From a bacterium (GTDB lineage Bacteria > Patescibacteriota > Patescibacteriia > UBA9934): DNA of 38,839 nt. Under the pieces are notes generated by a model. The model was not told where the DNA came from, ran no database searches, and saw only the letters and a program-made list of their open reading frames with translations. Below, piece after piece: positions 27,521-35,781 of the stretch; position 1 is the stretch's first letter, and the number at the start of each line of letters is the position of its first letter. The stretch covers positions 1-38,839 of the forward strand of contig JAQCKO010000011.1 of NCBI GenBank assembly GCA_027592325.1, read 5' to 3'. A program made the translations under genes and the position numbers.

Positions 27521-27865
27521 CTATTTTGCTGAATCAACGACTTTTTTGAAGATATTAGGGAACTTTTCCGCGAGTCCTGCAAGCACTTTGCGATCAAGGT
27601 CGATATTCGCCTTCTTAAGCCCATTAATGAGCTTTGAATACGTTGTTCCATTCGCGCGTGCTCCGGCATTAATCTTAATATTCCAGAGTCCGCGGAAGGT
27701 GCGCTTTTTTGCGCGGCGATCACGGAAAGCACTTACTCCAGCACGTAGAACCGCCGTACGAGCGAGGCTTTTTTTGCTCTTTCGTCCATGACGATACCCT
27801 TTTACCTGTGAAAGCAGGTTTTTTCGGCGCTTATTTTTTTGTACTCCTCGTTTTACGCGTGGCAT
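27521..27865 (-). CDS. rplT: 50S ribosomal protein L20
   Basis: MPRVKRGV…GYRHGRKSKKSLARTAVLRAGVSAFRDRRAKKR. Confidence 0.97.
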   Translation of the reverse strand: MPRVKRGVQKNKRRKNLLSQVKGYRHGRKSKKSLARTAVLRAGVSAFRDRRAKKRTFRGLWNIKINAGARANGTTYSKLINGLKKANIDLDRKVLAGLAEKFPNIFKKVVDSAK

Positions 27866-27866
27866 A

Positions 27867-28070
27867 CTATTTCACCTTATGATACGGCATAAGGCTCTTT
27901 ACAGCCTTTTTTACCGTTGCAGAAAGGGTAATATCGCGGCGCTTATTGCGGCGCACTTTTCCACTTTCGCGTGAATTAAAGTGATCTTGGCCTGCCTTAC
28001 GCTTTGTAATCTTCCCGCTTCCTTTGACGGAAAAGCGCTTCGACATTGCCTTATGAGTCTTCTGTTTCAT
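27867..28070 (-). CDS. rpmI: 50S ribosomal protein L35
   Basis: MKQKTHKAMSKRFSVKGSGKITKRKAGQDHFNS; between infC and rplT. Confidence 0.93.
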   Translation of the reverse strand: MKQKTHKAMSKRFSVKGSGKITKRKAGQDHFNSRESGKVRRNKRRDITLSATVKKAVKSLMPYHKVK

Positions 28071-28124
28071 ATACAGGTTAACGGGCGGAATTGTACCGAA
28101 AAAGTCGTTTTTCGTCAAGCGCTC

Positions 28125-28679
28125 TTACTTTGTTCGCGCCACAATCATGTGTAGCTTGCTATGCATACGCTTGAGCGGTGTCTCGACTTTCACTTCAAAA
28201 TCTTCTGAAACGGCTTCAATAAAGCGGTCAAAAACCTCTTGTGCGCGGTCTGAATATGCTTTTTCACGCCCGCGGAGAATCATCTCAATACGAATTTTAT
28301 TTCCTTTTTCAAGGAACTTTTTTGCTTGATTAAGACGAACATTAAAGTCATTTGTTCCAATTTTGAGGGAAAGGCGAATACCTTTTGTTTCTACGGCCTT
28401 TGATGCCGCACGCTTCTTTTTCGCTTCTTTTTCCTTCTGGTATTTAAATGTCCCAAATTCCATCAGCTTACACACAGGAGGATTTGCCTTCGGAGAAACT
28501 TCAATAAGATCAAACCCCTTTTCGCTAGCAAGAGCGAGTGCTTGATCGACAGTCATGACACCCAGCATGTTTTTATCGTTGTCGATAACACGAATTTCAT
28601 CGGCTTTAATTTGCCGATTTACTTTAAATTCTGGAATTTCGGGCTTTCGATTGCGGTGTCTGTGTCGATGTATGCGCAT
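28125..28679 (-). CDS. infC: Translation initiation factor IF-3
   Basis: VNRQIKADEIRVIDNDKNMLGVM, DLIEVSPKANPPVCKLMEFGTFKYQKEKE. Confidence 0.97.
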   Translation of the reverse strand: MRIHRHRHRNRKPEIPEFKVNRQIKADEIRVIDNDKNMLGVMTVDQALALASEKGFDLIEVSPKANPPVCKLMEFGTFKYQKEKEAKKKRAASKAVETKGIRLSLKIGTNDFNVRLNQAKKFLEKGNKIRIEMILRGREKAYSDRAQEVFDRFIEAVSEDFEVKVETPLKRMHSKLHMIVARTK

Positions 28680-28689
28680 TGCTATTTGG

Positions 28690-29028
28690 TTAGATAATTT
28701 TATTTGTCAATTGAGAAAATAATCGTTCTTTCTTAATACGCGACCATGATTTGATCTGCTTTTCTCGGCGCATTGCGGAGGTTCTATCTAAATGCTCCTC
28801 TAGGTACATCAGACGGACTGGTAGCCTATTACGTGTCCAGATTGCAGAAGTACCCGTAGCATGAGCTTTTAAACGAGTATTACTGTCAGTCGTTTGACCA
28901 ACGTAATATGAAGAATCACTGCATTTTAGAATGTAAACCTGATATACAAGTAGAACGGGTTGTGCATTAAGTGTTATGGTCGAAGACCATGAGCGGCTAG
29001 AAACAGGGTGTCCCGTCGCTCGGGACAT
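28690..29028 (-). CDS. GIY-YIG nuclease family protein (start uncertain)
   Basis: VYILKCSDSSYYVGQTTDSNTRLKAHATG…RLMYLEEHLDRTSAMRREKQIKSW. Confidence 0.85.
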   Translation of the reverse strand: MSRATGHPVSSRSWSSTITLNAQPVLLVYQVYILKCSDSSYYVGQTTDSNTRLKAHATGTSAIWTRNRLPVRLMYLEEHLDRTSAMRREKQIKSWSRIKKERLFSQLTNKII

Positions 29029-29063
29029 TCGACTGCCGTCATGCTGGCATAGCGTCAGTCGAA
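29024..29063 (-). other. Perfect 10-bp-stem hairpin directly after the tmRNA CCA, followed by a second 7-bp hairpin
   Basis: CATTCGACTG…CAGTCGAATG and TGTCCCG-AGCGA-CGGGACA. Confidence 0.6.
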
Positions 29064-29448
29064 TGGTGGACCTGGGGAGAATTGAACTCCCGTCTGGTTA
29101 GGGGCCCCAAAGCAACGTTCTACAAGCTTTGCCTTATCTGAATACACTTCCTGCCCTCAAGATAAGGCAAAATAGACAGAACGTGGGTCCGGATAACATT
29201 CTCTCAGCCACTCCGGAATGGAAGAGAAGAGCCTATAATGACGTCCTTCTTAACCTATAGGCATCAGCCAAGGGACGAGCGCTGCGACTAGGCAGCTGCG
29301 TAAGCGAGAGAAGGCATGCTAAAAGCATTCTTCACTGCAGATACGAATTTGTTTGCATTTCGTGGTGTACGACGTGATAACGAAGAGCGTACATCTCCGG
29401 CTTGATTGCAATGAGCACCGATTCCTACCATCGATTCCTGGCAGGCCC
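29064..29448 (-). ncRNA. ssrA: tmRNA (transfer-messenger RNA)
   Basis: Acceptor GGGCCTG/CAGGTCC-ACCA, T-arm GGGAGTTCAATTCTCCC, tag frame ANKFVSAVKNAFSMPSLAYAAA* at 29288-29356; adjacent to smpB. Confidence 0.93.
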
Positions 29449-29489
29449 CAAATAGAGATGATGTCTCACCTGCATTTGGGACGTGCGAG

Positions 29490-29948
29490 TTAATTCCTTT
29501 TGATGATTTTTTTGACCTCCTCACGCATGCGGCGATCAATATCGCGTTTTTTTATGCTGTCGCGCTTTTCATGTTGCGCTTTTCCACGTGCGAGAGCAAA
29601 GCTTATTTTCACCAAATCGCGCTTAGTATAAACCGAAATAGGCACTAATGTCAATCCTTGCGCCTGTTTTTTATGCGCGATTTTTCTGAGTTCAGAACGA
29701 TGCATGAGCACTTTTCGTGTACGTGTTGGATTGTAATGAGTTTGTTCTCCTGCTGGCAAATACTTCCCTATATGCATATTCCGTACCCAAAGCTCTCCTG
29801 CATCAAGAGTGACATAGGAACCTTTCAGTTGAATATGTCCTTTTTTTGCCGCTTTCACTTCAGCGCCTGTCAGCACTAACCCTCCTTCATATTCCTCAAT
29901 GAAGTCAAAACTATGGTGAGCGTATTTATTACGGGCAAGAGAAGGCAT
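29490..29948 (-). CDS. smpB: SsrA-binding protein SmpB
   Basis: NKYAHHSFDFIEEYEGGLVLTGAEVKAAKKGHIQLKGSYV…; KRDSIKKRDIDRRMREE. Confidence 0.96.
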   Translation of the reverse strand: MPSLARNKYAHHSFDFIEEYEGGLVLTGAEVKAAKKGHIQLKGSYVTLDAGELWVRNMHIGKYLPAGEQTHYNPTRTRKVLMHRSELRKIAHKKQAQGLTLVPISVYTKRDLVKISFALARGKAQHEKRDSIKKRDIDRRMREEVKKIIKRN

Positions 29949-30039
29949 AGGGTGAGTGTACAATTTCTTGTGCCGGGTGGCTAGTCTTATAAGAGAATGG
30001 TCGTGAACTGCATGATATTGAGTGGTATACTATTTCCGT

Positions 30040-31062
30040 ATGTCAGTAAAGCCAATGTCCATAGAAATAACGACCGGCACGGTATGGCGGGTGATTGGAG
30101 TATTACTTTTCGTTGCAGCACTATGGTTTTTAAGGGACATTGTGCTCGTGACACTAGCAGGGTTGTTGCTCGCAGCGCTTATTGATCCAATCGCGGATCG
30201 GTTTGAGCAAAGGGGGGTAAAACGAGGACTCACCGTGCTTGGCGTTTATGCGATTATTGCCCTTTTTGTTGCGCTTATTTCTTGGCTTGTGGTTCCAGTG
30301 CTTATTCAGGAATCAGAAGACCTTGTCACTCGATACGGACCGGTTTTGCAAACAGTCATTGGTGAGAGCAAGTTTATTGAACGCATCACAAGCGGAGAAT
30401 TTTTCGCGCAAGATCCAATTGATATCTTCCGTTCGATTCAAAATGCCGGTATTGCGCGTGCCATTCCAGACATTGTGAATTTCTTTGTGTCTGCATTCGC
30501 TGGTATTCTTGCCGTTATCTATGCTGTCGTACTTGCGTATTACATTGTGGTTGAAGACAAAGCAATGCGGCATGGCATTGCTTGGCTTGCACCTAAGCAG
30601 CATCGTGAACGGGTAAAACAGATCATTCCGCAAGTACGTCGCAAGTTAGGAGAGTGGCTTCAGGGTCAATTACTGATCATGTTTTTCATTTTTCTCATTT
30701 CGCTTATTGGGTTCAGTCTCATTGGTCTGCCGTTTTCGCTCATACTCGCGATCATGGCAGGACTACTTGAAGTCGTTCCGTTTCTTGGGCCTCTTGCTGC
30801 CGGGATTCCCGCGATTATCATTGGGCTTTCTGTTTCGCCACTTCACGGACTTCTTGCGGCAGTTGTTGCCTTGCTTATTCAGCAAATCGAAGGGCAAATT
30901 CTTTCTCCAAAAATCATGCATCGCGTGACGGGACTGAACCCTGTTGTCACACTCCTTGTAGTTGTCGTTGGATTTGAGCTTGTTGGACTCATGGGGGCAT
31001 TGCTTGCAATCCCCGTGACAGTTGCAGTTTGGGTGATCATGAAAGAAACACGTGCTCTATGA
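30040..31062 (+). CDS. AI-2E family transporter/permease
   Basis: Multi-TM; PFLGPLAAGIPAIIIGL…EGQILSPKIMHRVTGLNPVVTLL. Confidence 0.9.
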   Translation: MSVKPMSIEITTGTVWRVIGVLLFVAALWFLRDIVLVTLAGLLLAALIDPIADRFEQRGVKRGLTVLGVYAIIALFVALISWLVVPVLIQESEDLVTRYGPVLQTVIGESKFIERITSGEFFAQDPIDIFRSIQNAGIARAIPDIVNFFVSAFAGILAVIYAVVLAYYIVVEDKAMRHGIAWLAPKQHRERVKQIIPQVRRKLGEWLQGQLLIMFFIFLISLIGFSLIGLPFSLILAIMAGLLEVVPFLGPLAAGIPAIIIGLSVSPLHGLLAAVVALLIQQIEGQILSPKIMHRVTGLNPVVTLLVVVVGFELVGLMGALLAIPVTVAVWVIMKETRAL

Positions 31063-31418
31063 ATAAACGAGAAAAAGAGTGGATTCACGTTATTCTCATT
31101 TCCTTCGTTTTGATCTCAGTCCTTTTTGTTATGGCAACAAGAACAGTGCAGGTAACGGCAAATGAAGCAGGTCGAGTGATAGAGCAGATCCAAAATACAC
31201 GTTTTGTACCCGCTGATGCATATGAGCGCGAAGTGAATCGATACGTGAAGGCATTTCTTTCGTCGGAAGAAAAAGGTGCAGATATTGCTGTCCGAATGCT
31301 TGACATGCGTATTCCTCCTCAGTACAAAGCAATACATCTTGCCATCATCGTTGCCTTGCAAAATGAGGATGCAGCAGCAGTAGAGGCGCTCCAGACATCA
31401 CATTCATGGCTCAACTAG
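31059..31418 (+). CDS. Hypothetical single-TM protein
   Basis: ATGA overlap with upstream stop; N-terminal TM helix. Confidence 0.75.
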   Translation: MNKREKEWIHVILISFVLISVLFVMATRTVQVTANEAGRVIEQIQNTRFVPADAYEREVNRYVKAFLSSEEKGADIAVRMLDMRIPPQYKAIHLAIIVALQNEDAAAVEALQTSHSWLN

Positions 31419-31419
31419 C

Positions 31420-32184
31420 ATGTTTTCTCCGTATAGACTGACATCATTTTTTCACTTTTTTATCCTCGTATTTGGGTTTGTATTACTCATTGCGCGTATA
31501 GGACCAACACTACCTACCGCCGTAGCGATGCTTTTCCTTTCCATTGTTCTTTTTGCGCGCCTTACGCAATACGAATTTCGACGCTTCGCTTTTTGGGTGT
31601 TTCTTATCATTCCAATGTCATTTCTTTTTGGATCAATTTTCTACTTTTTGTATCTCGAACAAATCTGGCTCATGTGGATGGTCACAATTGTGACCACGGT
31701 TGGTATATGGCTCTATGCAGAAAATTTGTATGCGTTTTATCATGCGCCAAAAAAATATCAGCCGTATTCCCTTGAATATCTTTCATTAGCGCTTGGGGTA
31801 TTTGCCATATTTTTCTTCTCCGCTGCAGCTTTTGGTTCACAACTCTTTTTACAGGTTGAGGTTTACATACCCGCAATTGCAATATTTCTTTTTGGGTGTG
31901 CGCTGATCATTAGCATTTTTTGGGTCAGCAAAATCGACCATTCTCTGAGTATTCGATACGGTATTATGGGCGCGCTTATTCTTACCGAGCTCTATGTGGT
32001 GCTGTCGTTCTTACCAGTCAGCTATCAGGTGAATGCGGTCACACTTTCCGTGATGTTGTATAGTTTTATTGGAATCGCGCGCGCCGAATTACTCGATAAG
32101 CTTACAAAGCCCGTGTTACGCCGTTATATCTTGCTTGGAAGCATTTCGCTTCTCGTTATCTTTCTTACGGCAAATTGGACATAA
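31420..32184 (+). CDS. Multi-TM hypothetical membrane protein
   Basis: Highly hydrophobic ORF in tight operon. Confidence 0.8.
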   Translation: MFSPYRLTSFFHFFILVFGFVLLIARIGPTLPTAVAMLFLSIVLFARLTQYEFRRFAFWVFLIIPMSFLFGSIFYFLYLEQIWLMWMVTIVTTVGIWLYAENLYAFYHAPKKYQPYSLEYLSLALGVFAIFFFSAAAFGSQLFLQVEVYIPAIAIFLFGCALIISIFWVSKIDHSLSIRYGIMGALILTELYVVLSFLPVSYQVNAVTLSVMLYSFIGIARAELLDKLTKPVLRRYILLGSISLLVIFLTANWT

Positions 32185-32185
32185 T

Positions 32186-33211
32186 ATGAAACAATCCTTC
32201 TTTTCCCCGCTCGCATTTATGCTGCTTGTTATCGTCATCGCGGTACTGGCAGCCGTCACCACATCTGTGGCAACAAATCAGTCGCTCCAGCAATATGCCG
32301 ACGATTTTGAATATCGATTTTCTGCATTGCAGCGCGCTAGTGCAGGACCGATTACCTTACCTGGAACATATGAAGAAGCGTTAGAAGCACTTTCGTTAAA
32401 TACAATGCCTTCTCTTGCATATGTCACTGGTCCTGGTGTGGAAACATTTTTACCGGGTGAACAGCTCGCAACCGCCGTTGCGGTTACCGCAGATGGGTGG
32501 ATGCTCCTTATGGATGCGGAGGGAATTGATATAAATCGACATCGTCTGTGGATTGGGGAGGGGGTATATGTCATCGAAGATATACGCCGTGATGTTTACT
32601 CAACGGCCGCACTTCTAAAGGTCAACGCTTCAAATCTGCGTGCAATTGCCTTTGGTCGTAGTGAACTTGCGCCTTCAGGCTCACTTCTTTTCTCGGTTTC
32701 AGCAGCACGCGATATTTACCCGGGAAGTTTAGAATCGGCGCGGCAATACGGGGGAGAAATAACCGAAGCGGAAGAATTACCTTATACATGGGGCGTTTCT
32801 GAGTACTTGCCAGAAGGATTTTTATTCGATGCTTCCGGGGCATTAATCGGCTGGAAAGGCGCGCGAACCGCTCATCCAGTTCATTCCATGCTGCCATTTG
32901 TGGACGCGACACTTCGCGGGCGAGAAGAGGTATACGCTGGGCTTGGAGCAATGGTTCGTGGCGGATACACCGTCGGCGACGACATTGAAACGACGCAGGT
33001 AGAGGTGCTTTTAACCACAGATGCATCCTCGGTGCTGCAAGAAGGAGACGTCTTATTGCGTTTTGATGATATGCCATTTGGTGCTATGACCCTTGGAGAT
33101 TTTCTCTTGCTACGTCGCCCGGGAGAAACAGTGATTATCGATTTTCAACGAAATGGGGAAGAGTTGCGAGAAATTGTGGGGCTACGCGCTCGTAGTAGTT
33201 TGATATACTAA
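32186..33211 (+). CDS. HtrA/DegP-like pseudoprotease with PDZ-like C-terminus
   Basis: N-terminal TM; AVAVTADGWMLL…STAALLKV…LPEGFLFDASGALIGWKG follows the S1C layout without catalytic residues; EGDVLLRFDDMPFGAMTLGDFLLLRRPGETVIIDFQRNGEE PDZ-like. Confidence 0.65.
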   Translation: MKQSFFSPLAFMLLVIVIAVLAAVTTSVATNQSLQQYADDFEYRFSALQRASAGPITLPGTYEEALEALSLNTMPSLAYVTGPGVETFLPGEQLATAVAVTADGWMLLMDAEGIDINRHRLWIGEGVYVIEDIRRDVYSTAALLKVNASNLRAIAFGRSELAPSGSLLFSVSAARDIYPGSLESARQYGGEITEAEELPYTWGVSEYLPEGFLFDASGALIGWKGARTAHPVHSMLPFVDATLRGREEVYAGLGAMVRGGYTVGDDIETTQVEVLLTTDASSVLQEGDVLLRFDDMPFGAMTLGDFLLLRRPGETVIIDFQRNGEELREIVGLRARSSLIY

Positions 33212-33215
33212 GTAC

Positions 33216-33857
33216 ATGGCAAGCTCGTATAATCGTCTTATTCCACTCATTTCTGGGTGGCCAACTATTCTGCTTTTTGCTGGGATTGGATTGCTTTTAG
33301 GGGTAGTTTTGTCGTTCACGCAGCAACTTGAATATAGTTCGACAACAAGATTACTTATTACCCAGCAATTAGGGGCAGTAGATGCGTATACGGCGGGGCG
33401 ATCCGCTGAACGTATTGCCGAAGATTTAGGAAATGCGGTGCAAACGTCCACGTTTTACCAGGCATTTTTAGGGGCATCTGATGGATTTGACACCAATTTT
33501 TTCTCTTCTGATGAGCTAAAACGCCGGAAACAATGGCAAAAGGCGGTTACGACGTCGGTCTCCCGTTCTTCTGGACTATTGACCATTCGGGCCTTTCATC
33601 CAGATGCAAATCAGGCAAATATCCTTGCTGCAACGGTCGCAGATGTGCTGTCAGAAACAGGTTGGGTGTACTCTTCGGGCGGAAATATTGCGATTCAGCT
33701 TGTCGATACAGCCGTAAATTCGCGGTATCCGGTCCGTCCGAATGTCTTTGTAAATGGATTTTCCGGCTTTATGCTCGGGATTTTAGCCGGAATTGGCTAT
33801 ATTTTACTGCAAGTGGAGCAGCTACGCCGCCGGCATCAGCTCATGCACGAGGGGTAG
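33216..33857 (+). CDS. Wzz/YveK-like chain-length determinant family protein
   Basis: Two TM helices bracketing extracytoplasmic domain; VDTAVNSRYPVRPNVFVNGFSGFMLGILAGIGYILL. Confidence 0.75.
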   Translation: MASSYNRLIPLISGWPTILLFAGIGLLLGVVLSFTQQLEYSSTTRLLITQQLGAVDAYTAGRSAERIAEDLGNAVQTSTFYQAFLGASDGFDTNFFSSDELKRRKQWQKAVTTSVSRSSGLLTIRAFHPDANQANILAATVADVLSETGWVYSSGGNIAIQLVDTAVNSRYPVRPNVFVNGFSGFMLGILAGIGYILLQVEQLRRRHQLMHEG

Positions 33858-33977
33858 AAATGCTCAGCTTACCTCATCTAGCGGCTCTAATCTCCGGTCC
33901 TCGTTCAACGTACTAGGAAGTACGCCTCACTTCGGTCCTCGATTATCACCACTATCTAAGGCAATCTGAGCATTTCT
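33856..33977 (+). repeat. Dispersed ~122-nt hairpin element, copy B
   Basis: AGAAATGCTCAG…CTGAGCATTTCT perfect 12-bp outer stem starting inside the TAG stop; core as in copies A and C. Confidence 0.9.
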
Positions 33978-34046
33978 GTGTTTTCTGCCTCGGATTTCAT
34001 CGATTCTAACGCGTTTTTGTGCTGGAGCGATGCTGCCTTTTTGGCT

Positions 34047-34074
34047 GAATGACACCACTATCTGAGGCAATCTG
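34047..34074 (+). repeat. Partial 3' copy of the dispersed element
   Basis: TGACACCACTATCTGAGGCAATCTGAGC matches the 3' end of copies A-C. Confidence 0.7.
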
Positions 34075-34101
34075 AGCTTTTCTAGATAATGTGATTCGAT
34101 C

Positions 34102-34122
34102 CTCCCCCTTTTCAAGGGGGAG
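34102..34122. repeat. REP-like palindrome CTCCCCCTTttcAAGGGGGAG
   Basis: Perfect 9-bp inverted repeat. Confidence 0.7.
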
Positions 34123-34151
34123 TTAGAGGGGGTCTTTCGTGTCATTCCGTC

Positions 34152-34171
34152 ATTCCTGCGAAAGCAGGAAT
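34152..34171 (+). repeat. REP-like palindrome ATTCCTGC-GAAA-GCAGGAAT in CGTCA…TCCAGCGTA context
   Basis: Perfect 8-bp stem; related to 37310-37384. Confidence 0.8.
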
Positions 34172-34241
34172 CCAGCGTAAAATAGACAAAACGATTTTAT
34201 TTAGGCCTCTTTCTACATTCTACCGTCTACTTTCTCCCCAG

Positions 34242-34270
34242 TTGACAAAAAAACACGCTTGATTTAAGGT
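34242..34270 (+). promoter_or_regulatory. Promoter P1, upstream of a long hairpin
   Basis: TTGACA-17 nt-TAAGGT. Confidence 0.55.
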
Positions 34271-34277
34271 CAGCGCA

Positions 34278-34355
34278 GAAAACCCCATTTGATCCCGGAC
34301 GTGTCGCTTCGTCTCCTCCTCGAAGTGATGCTCCGGGTTCAAGTGGGGCTTTTCT
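34278..34355 (+). terminator. Long imperfect hairpin ending in GGGGCTTTTCT: attenuator, terminator or self-terminating small RNA
   Basis: AGAAAACCCCATTTGATCCCGGA / TCCGGGTTCAAGTGGGGCTTTTCT with inner CTTCG…CGAAG hairpin. Confidence 0.65.
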
Positions 34356-34356
34356 A

Positions 34357-34385
34357 TTGACAAAAAATGCAAAAAATGATACATT
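34357..34385 (+). promoter_or_regulatory. Promoter P2 of the GC-rich gene at 34599
   Basis: TTGACA-17 nt-TACATT. Confidence 0.7.
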
Positions 34386-34419
34386 TGCTAGTCCTTCAAA
34401 AGCTGCGAAAAGTTGCTGC

Positions 34420-34523
34420 GAGGGGTGAACCTTACAAAAACCGTATTTCCTTCGGTCTGGCGTCCAGTGAATAACCCCTCCTTCGTTCACTGTTGATGTC
34501 GGACCTAAGGAGATACGGTTCAC
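34420..34523 (+). promoter_or_regulatory. Structured 5' leader candidate with SD sequestration
   Basis: ACCGTATTTCCTTCGGTC pairs GACCTAAGGAGATACGGT; inner CAGTGAA/TTCACTG; loop ACCCCTC complementary to upstream GAGGGGT; GTGAACC complementary to GGTTCAC. Confidence 0.6.
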
Positions 34524-34598
34524 AATGGATCGCTCCACAACGCCCTGTTGTGGGGCAAAACAAATCAGCTGCCGGCAGAGACCGGCATGGGAGATCGC

Positions 34599-35768
34599 AT
34601 GCGCAGCATGTTCGCGGCCTTCGTGGCCCTCTTCGCCGTCCTCGTGGCGGCGACTCCTGCCTTCGGGCAGGCCCCTGCGGGCGACCCCCGCGTTGACGCC
34701 CTCGAGCTGTCCACCGGTGAAAGCCGGAAGGACATCGAGACGCTCGATGAGCGCCTCCGCCGCGCGCGTGCCGCCATTGCGGCCGCGCGGAAGCAGAGCG
34801 AGGCGAACGCAAAGCGCATGCAGGAGGGCCTCGGCACTTGCATGGCGCAAGATGTCGACGTGGGCATCTGGTTCTACGGGATGCTGACGTCCGAGGACCC
34901 GTCGTTCGACTTCACTTCGGCGAAGACGGACGAGGGGATCAACATGGAGACGGCCATGAGCCTGATCCAGACATACCTCGAGTGCGAGCTTGGCCACGAG
35001 GACTTCCGCGGCATCAATGTTGCGTTGGTCCAGTACATGGCCTGGCGTGCCGATCAGCACGCGGCGAACGAGCGGGCACGCATCGAGCTCGACTCGATGG
35101 CCCGTGACGTCGTCGCGGCGCAGGACATCGATCTCATCGTCGGCGAACATAACCGAGTCCGGGAGGCGATGAACGGCTCCTCGCTGCTCGTAGGCTTCGG
35201 CCTCGGTGGCGGCGTGCTGTCGGCGCCCAAGATGGACGGGTTCCTGCCCCCCGGCGTGACCGGGAATGGCGGGTTCTCGCTCTTCATGGGCGGGGCCGCT
35301 GGTGGTTCGCGCGCTGACGTGTCGCTCACCGCCCTCGTTGGCGGAACGAGCGACATCGACGCCTCGGCCACCGGGACGGTAGGCTGGCGCATTGGCGCTG
35401 GCTACGTCGGTCCCCTGCTGCGCGTCGCGCGCACCAGCTACGGCGCCCTTGATGGCGTGGCGGGTTCGGTGGGCGGCATGACGTCGCTGCAGGGCGGAGC
35501 GGCTGTCTCGATCCCGTTCGCGGGTTCGGGCAAGTCGTTCGGCACCTTCGAGTTCCGGGCTTCCGTCTTCGGCGGGGCTGGGTTCTCGGGCGTGAACGGC
35601 GATGCCCACCTGATCCCCGAGGCCGAGATGGCCGACGGGTCGGTGATCTCCCGCAGCCGCACCGTCGGCTCGGGGGGAGGGCTCGCGCAGCTGGTGGTCT
35701 GGTTCGGGGGTCGCACGGCCCTCGACCCGATCACCCTGCCGGGCTCGGTCGGCCTCGGCGTCGAGTGA
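34599..35768 (+). CDS. GC-rich secreted protein: coiled-coil N-terminal half, Gly-rich beta-structured C-terminal half
   Basis: Signal peptide MRSMFAAFVALFAVLVAATPAFGQAPA; ORF open to TGA at 35766; ATG 34599 preferred for its SD and signal peptide. Confidence 0.8.
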   Translation: MRSMFAAFVALFAVLVAATPAFGQAPAGDPRVDALELSTGESRKDIETLDERLRRARAAIAAARKQSEANAKRMQEGLGTCMAQDVDVGIWFYGMLTSEDPSFDFTSAKTDEGINMETAMSLIQTYLECELGHEDFRGINVALVQYMAWRADQHAANERARIELDSMARDVVAAQDIDLIVGEHNRVREAMNGSSLLVGFGLGGGVLSAPKMDGFLPPGVTGNGGFSLFMGGAAGGSRADVSLTALVGGTSDIDASATGTVGWRIGAGYVGPLLRVARTSYGALDGVAGSVGGMTSLQGGAAVSIPFAGSGKSFGTFEFRASVFGGAGFSGVNGDAHLIPEAEMADGSVISRSRTVGSGGGLAQLVVWFGGRTALDPITLPGSVGLGVE

Positions 35769-35781
35769 GCGATCCGTTCGT

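Noticed and set aside
26558-27532. Plus-strand ORFs opposite the GC-rich minus-strand gene
   Set aside because: Antisense shadows; the minus frame has promoter, SD, TM helix and terminator
33856-33977. Dispersed element considered as a tRNA-like or known riboswitch
   Set aside because: No cloverleaf, anticodon arm or recognised aptamer motif; located after genes, not before
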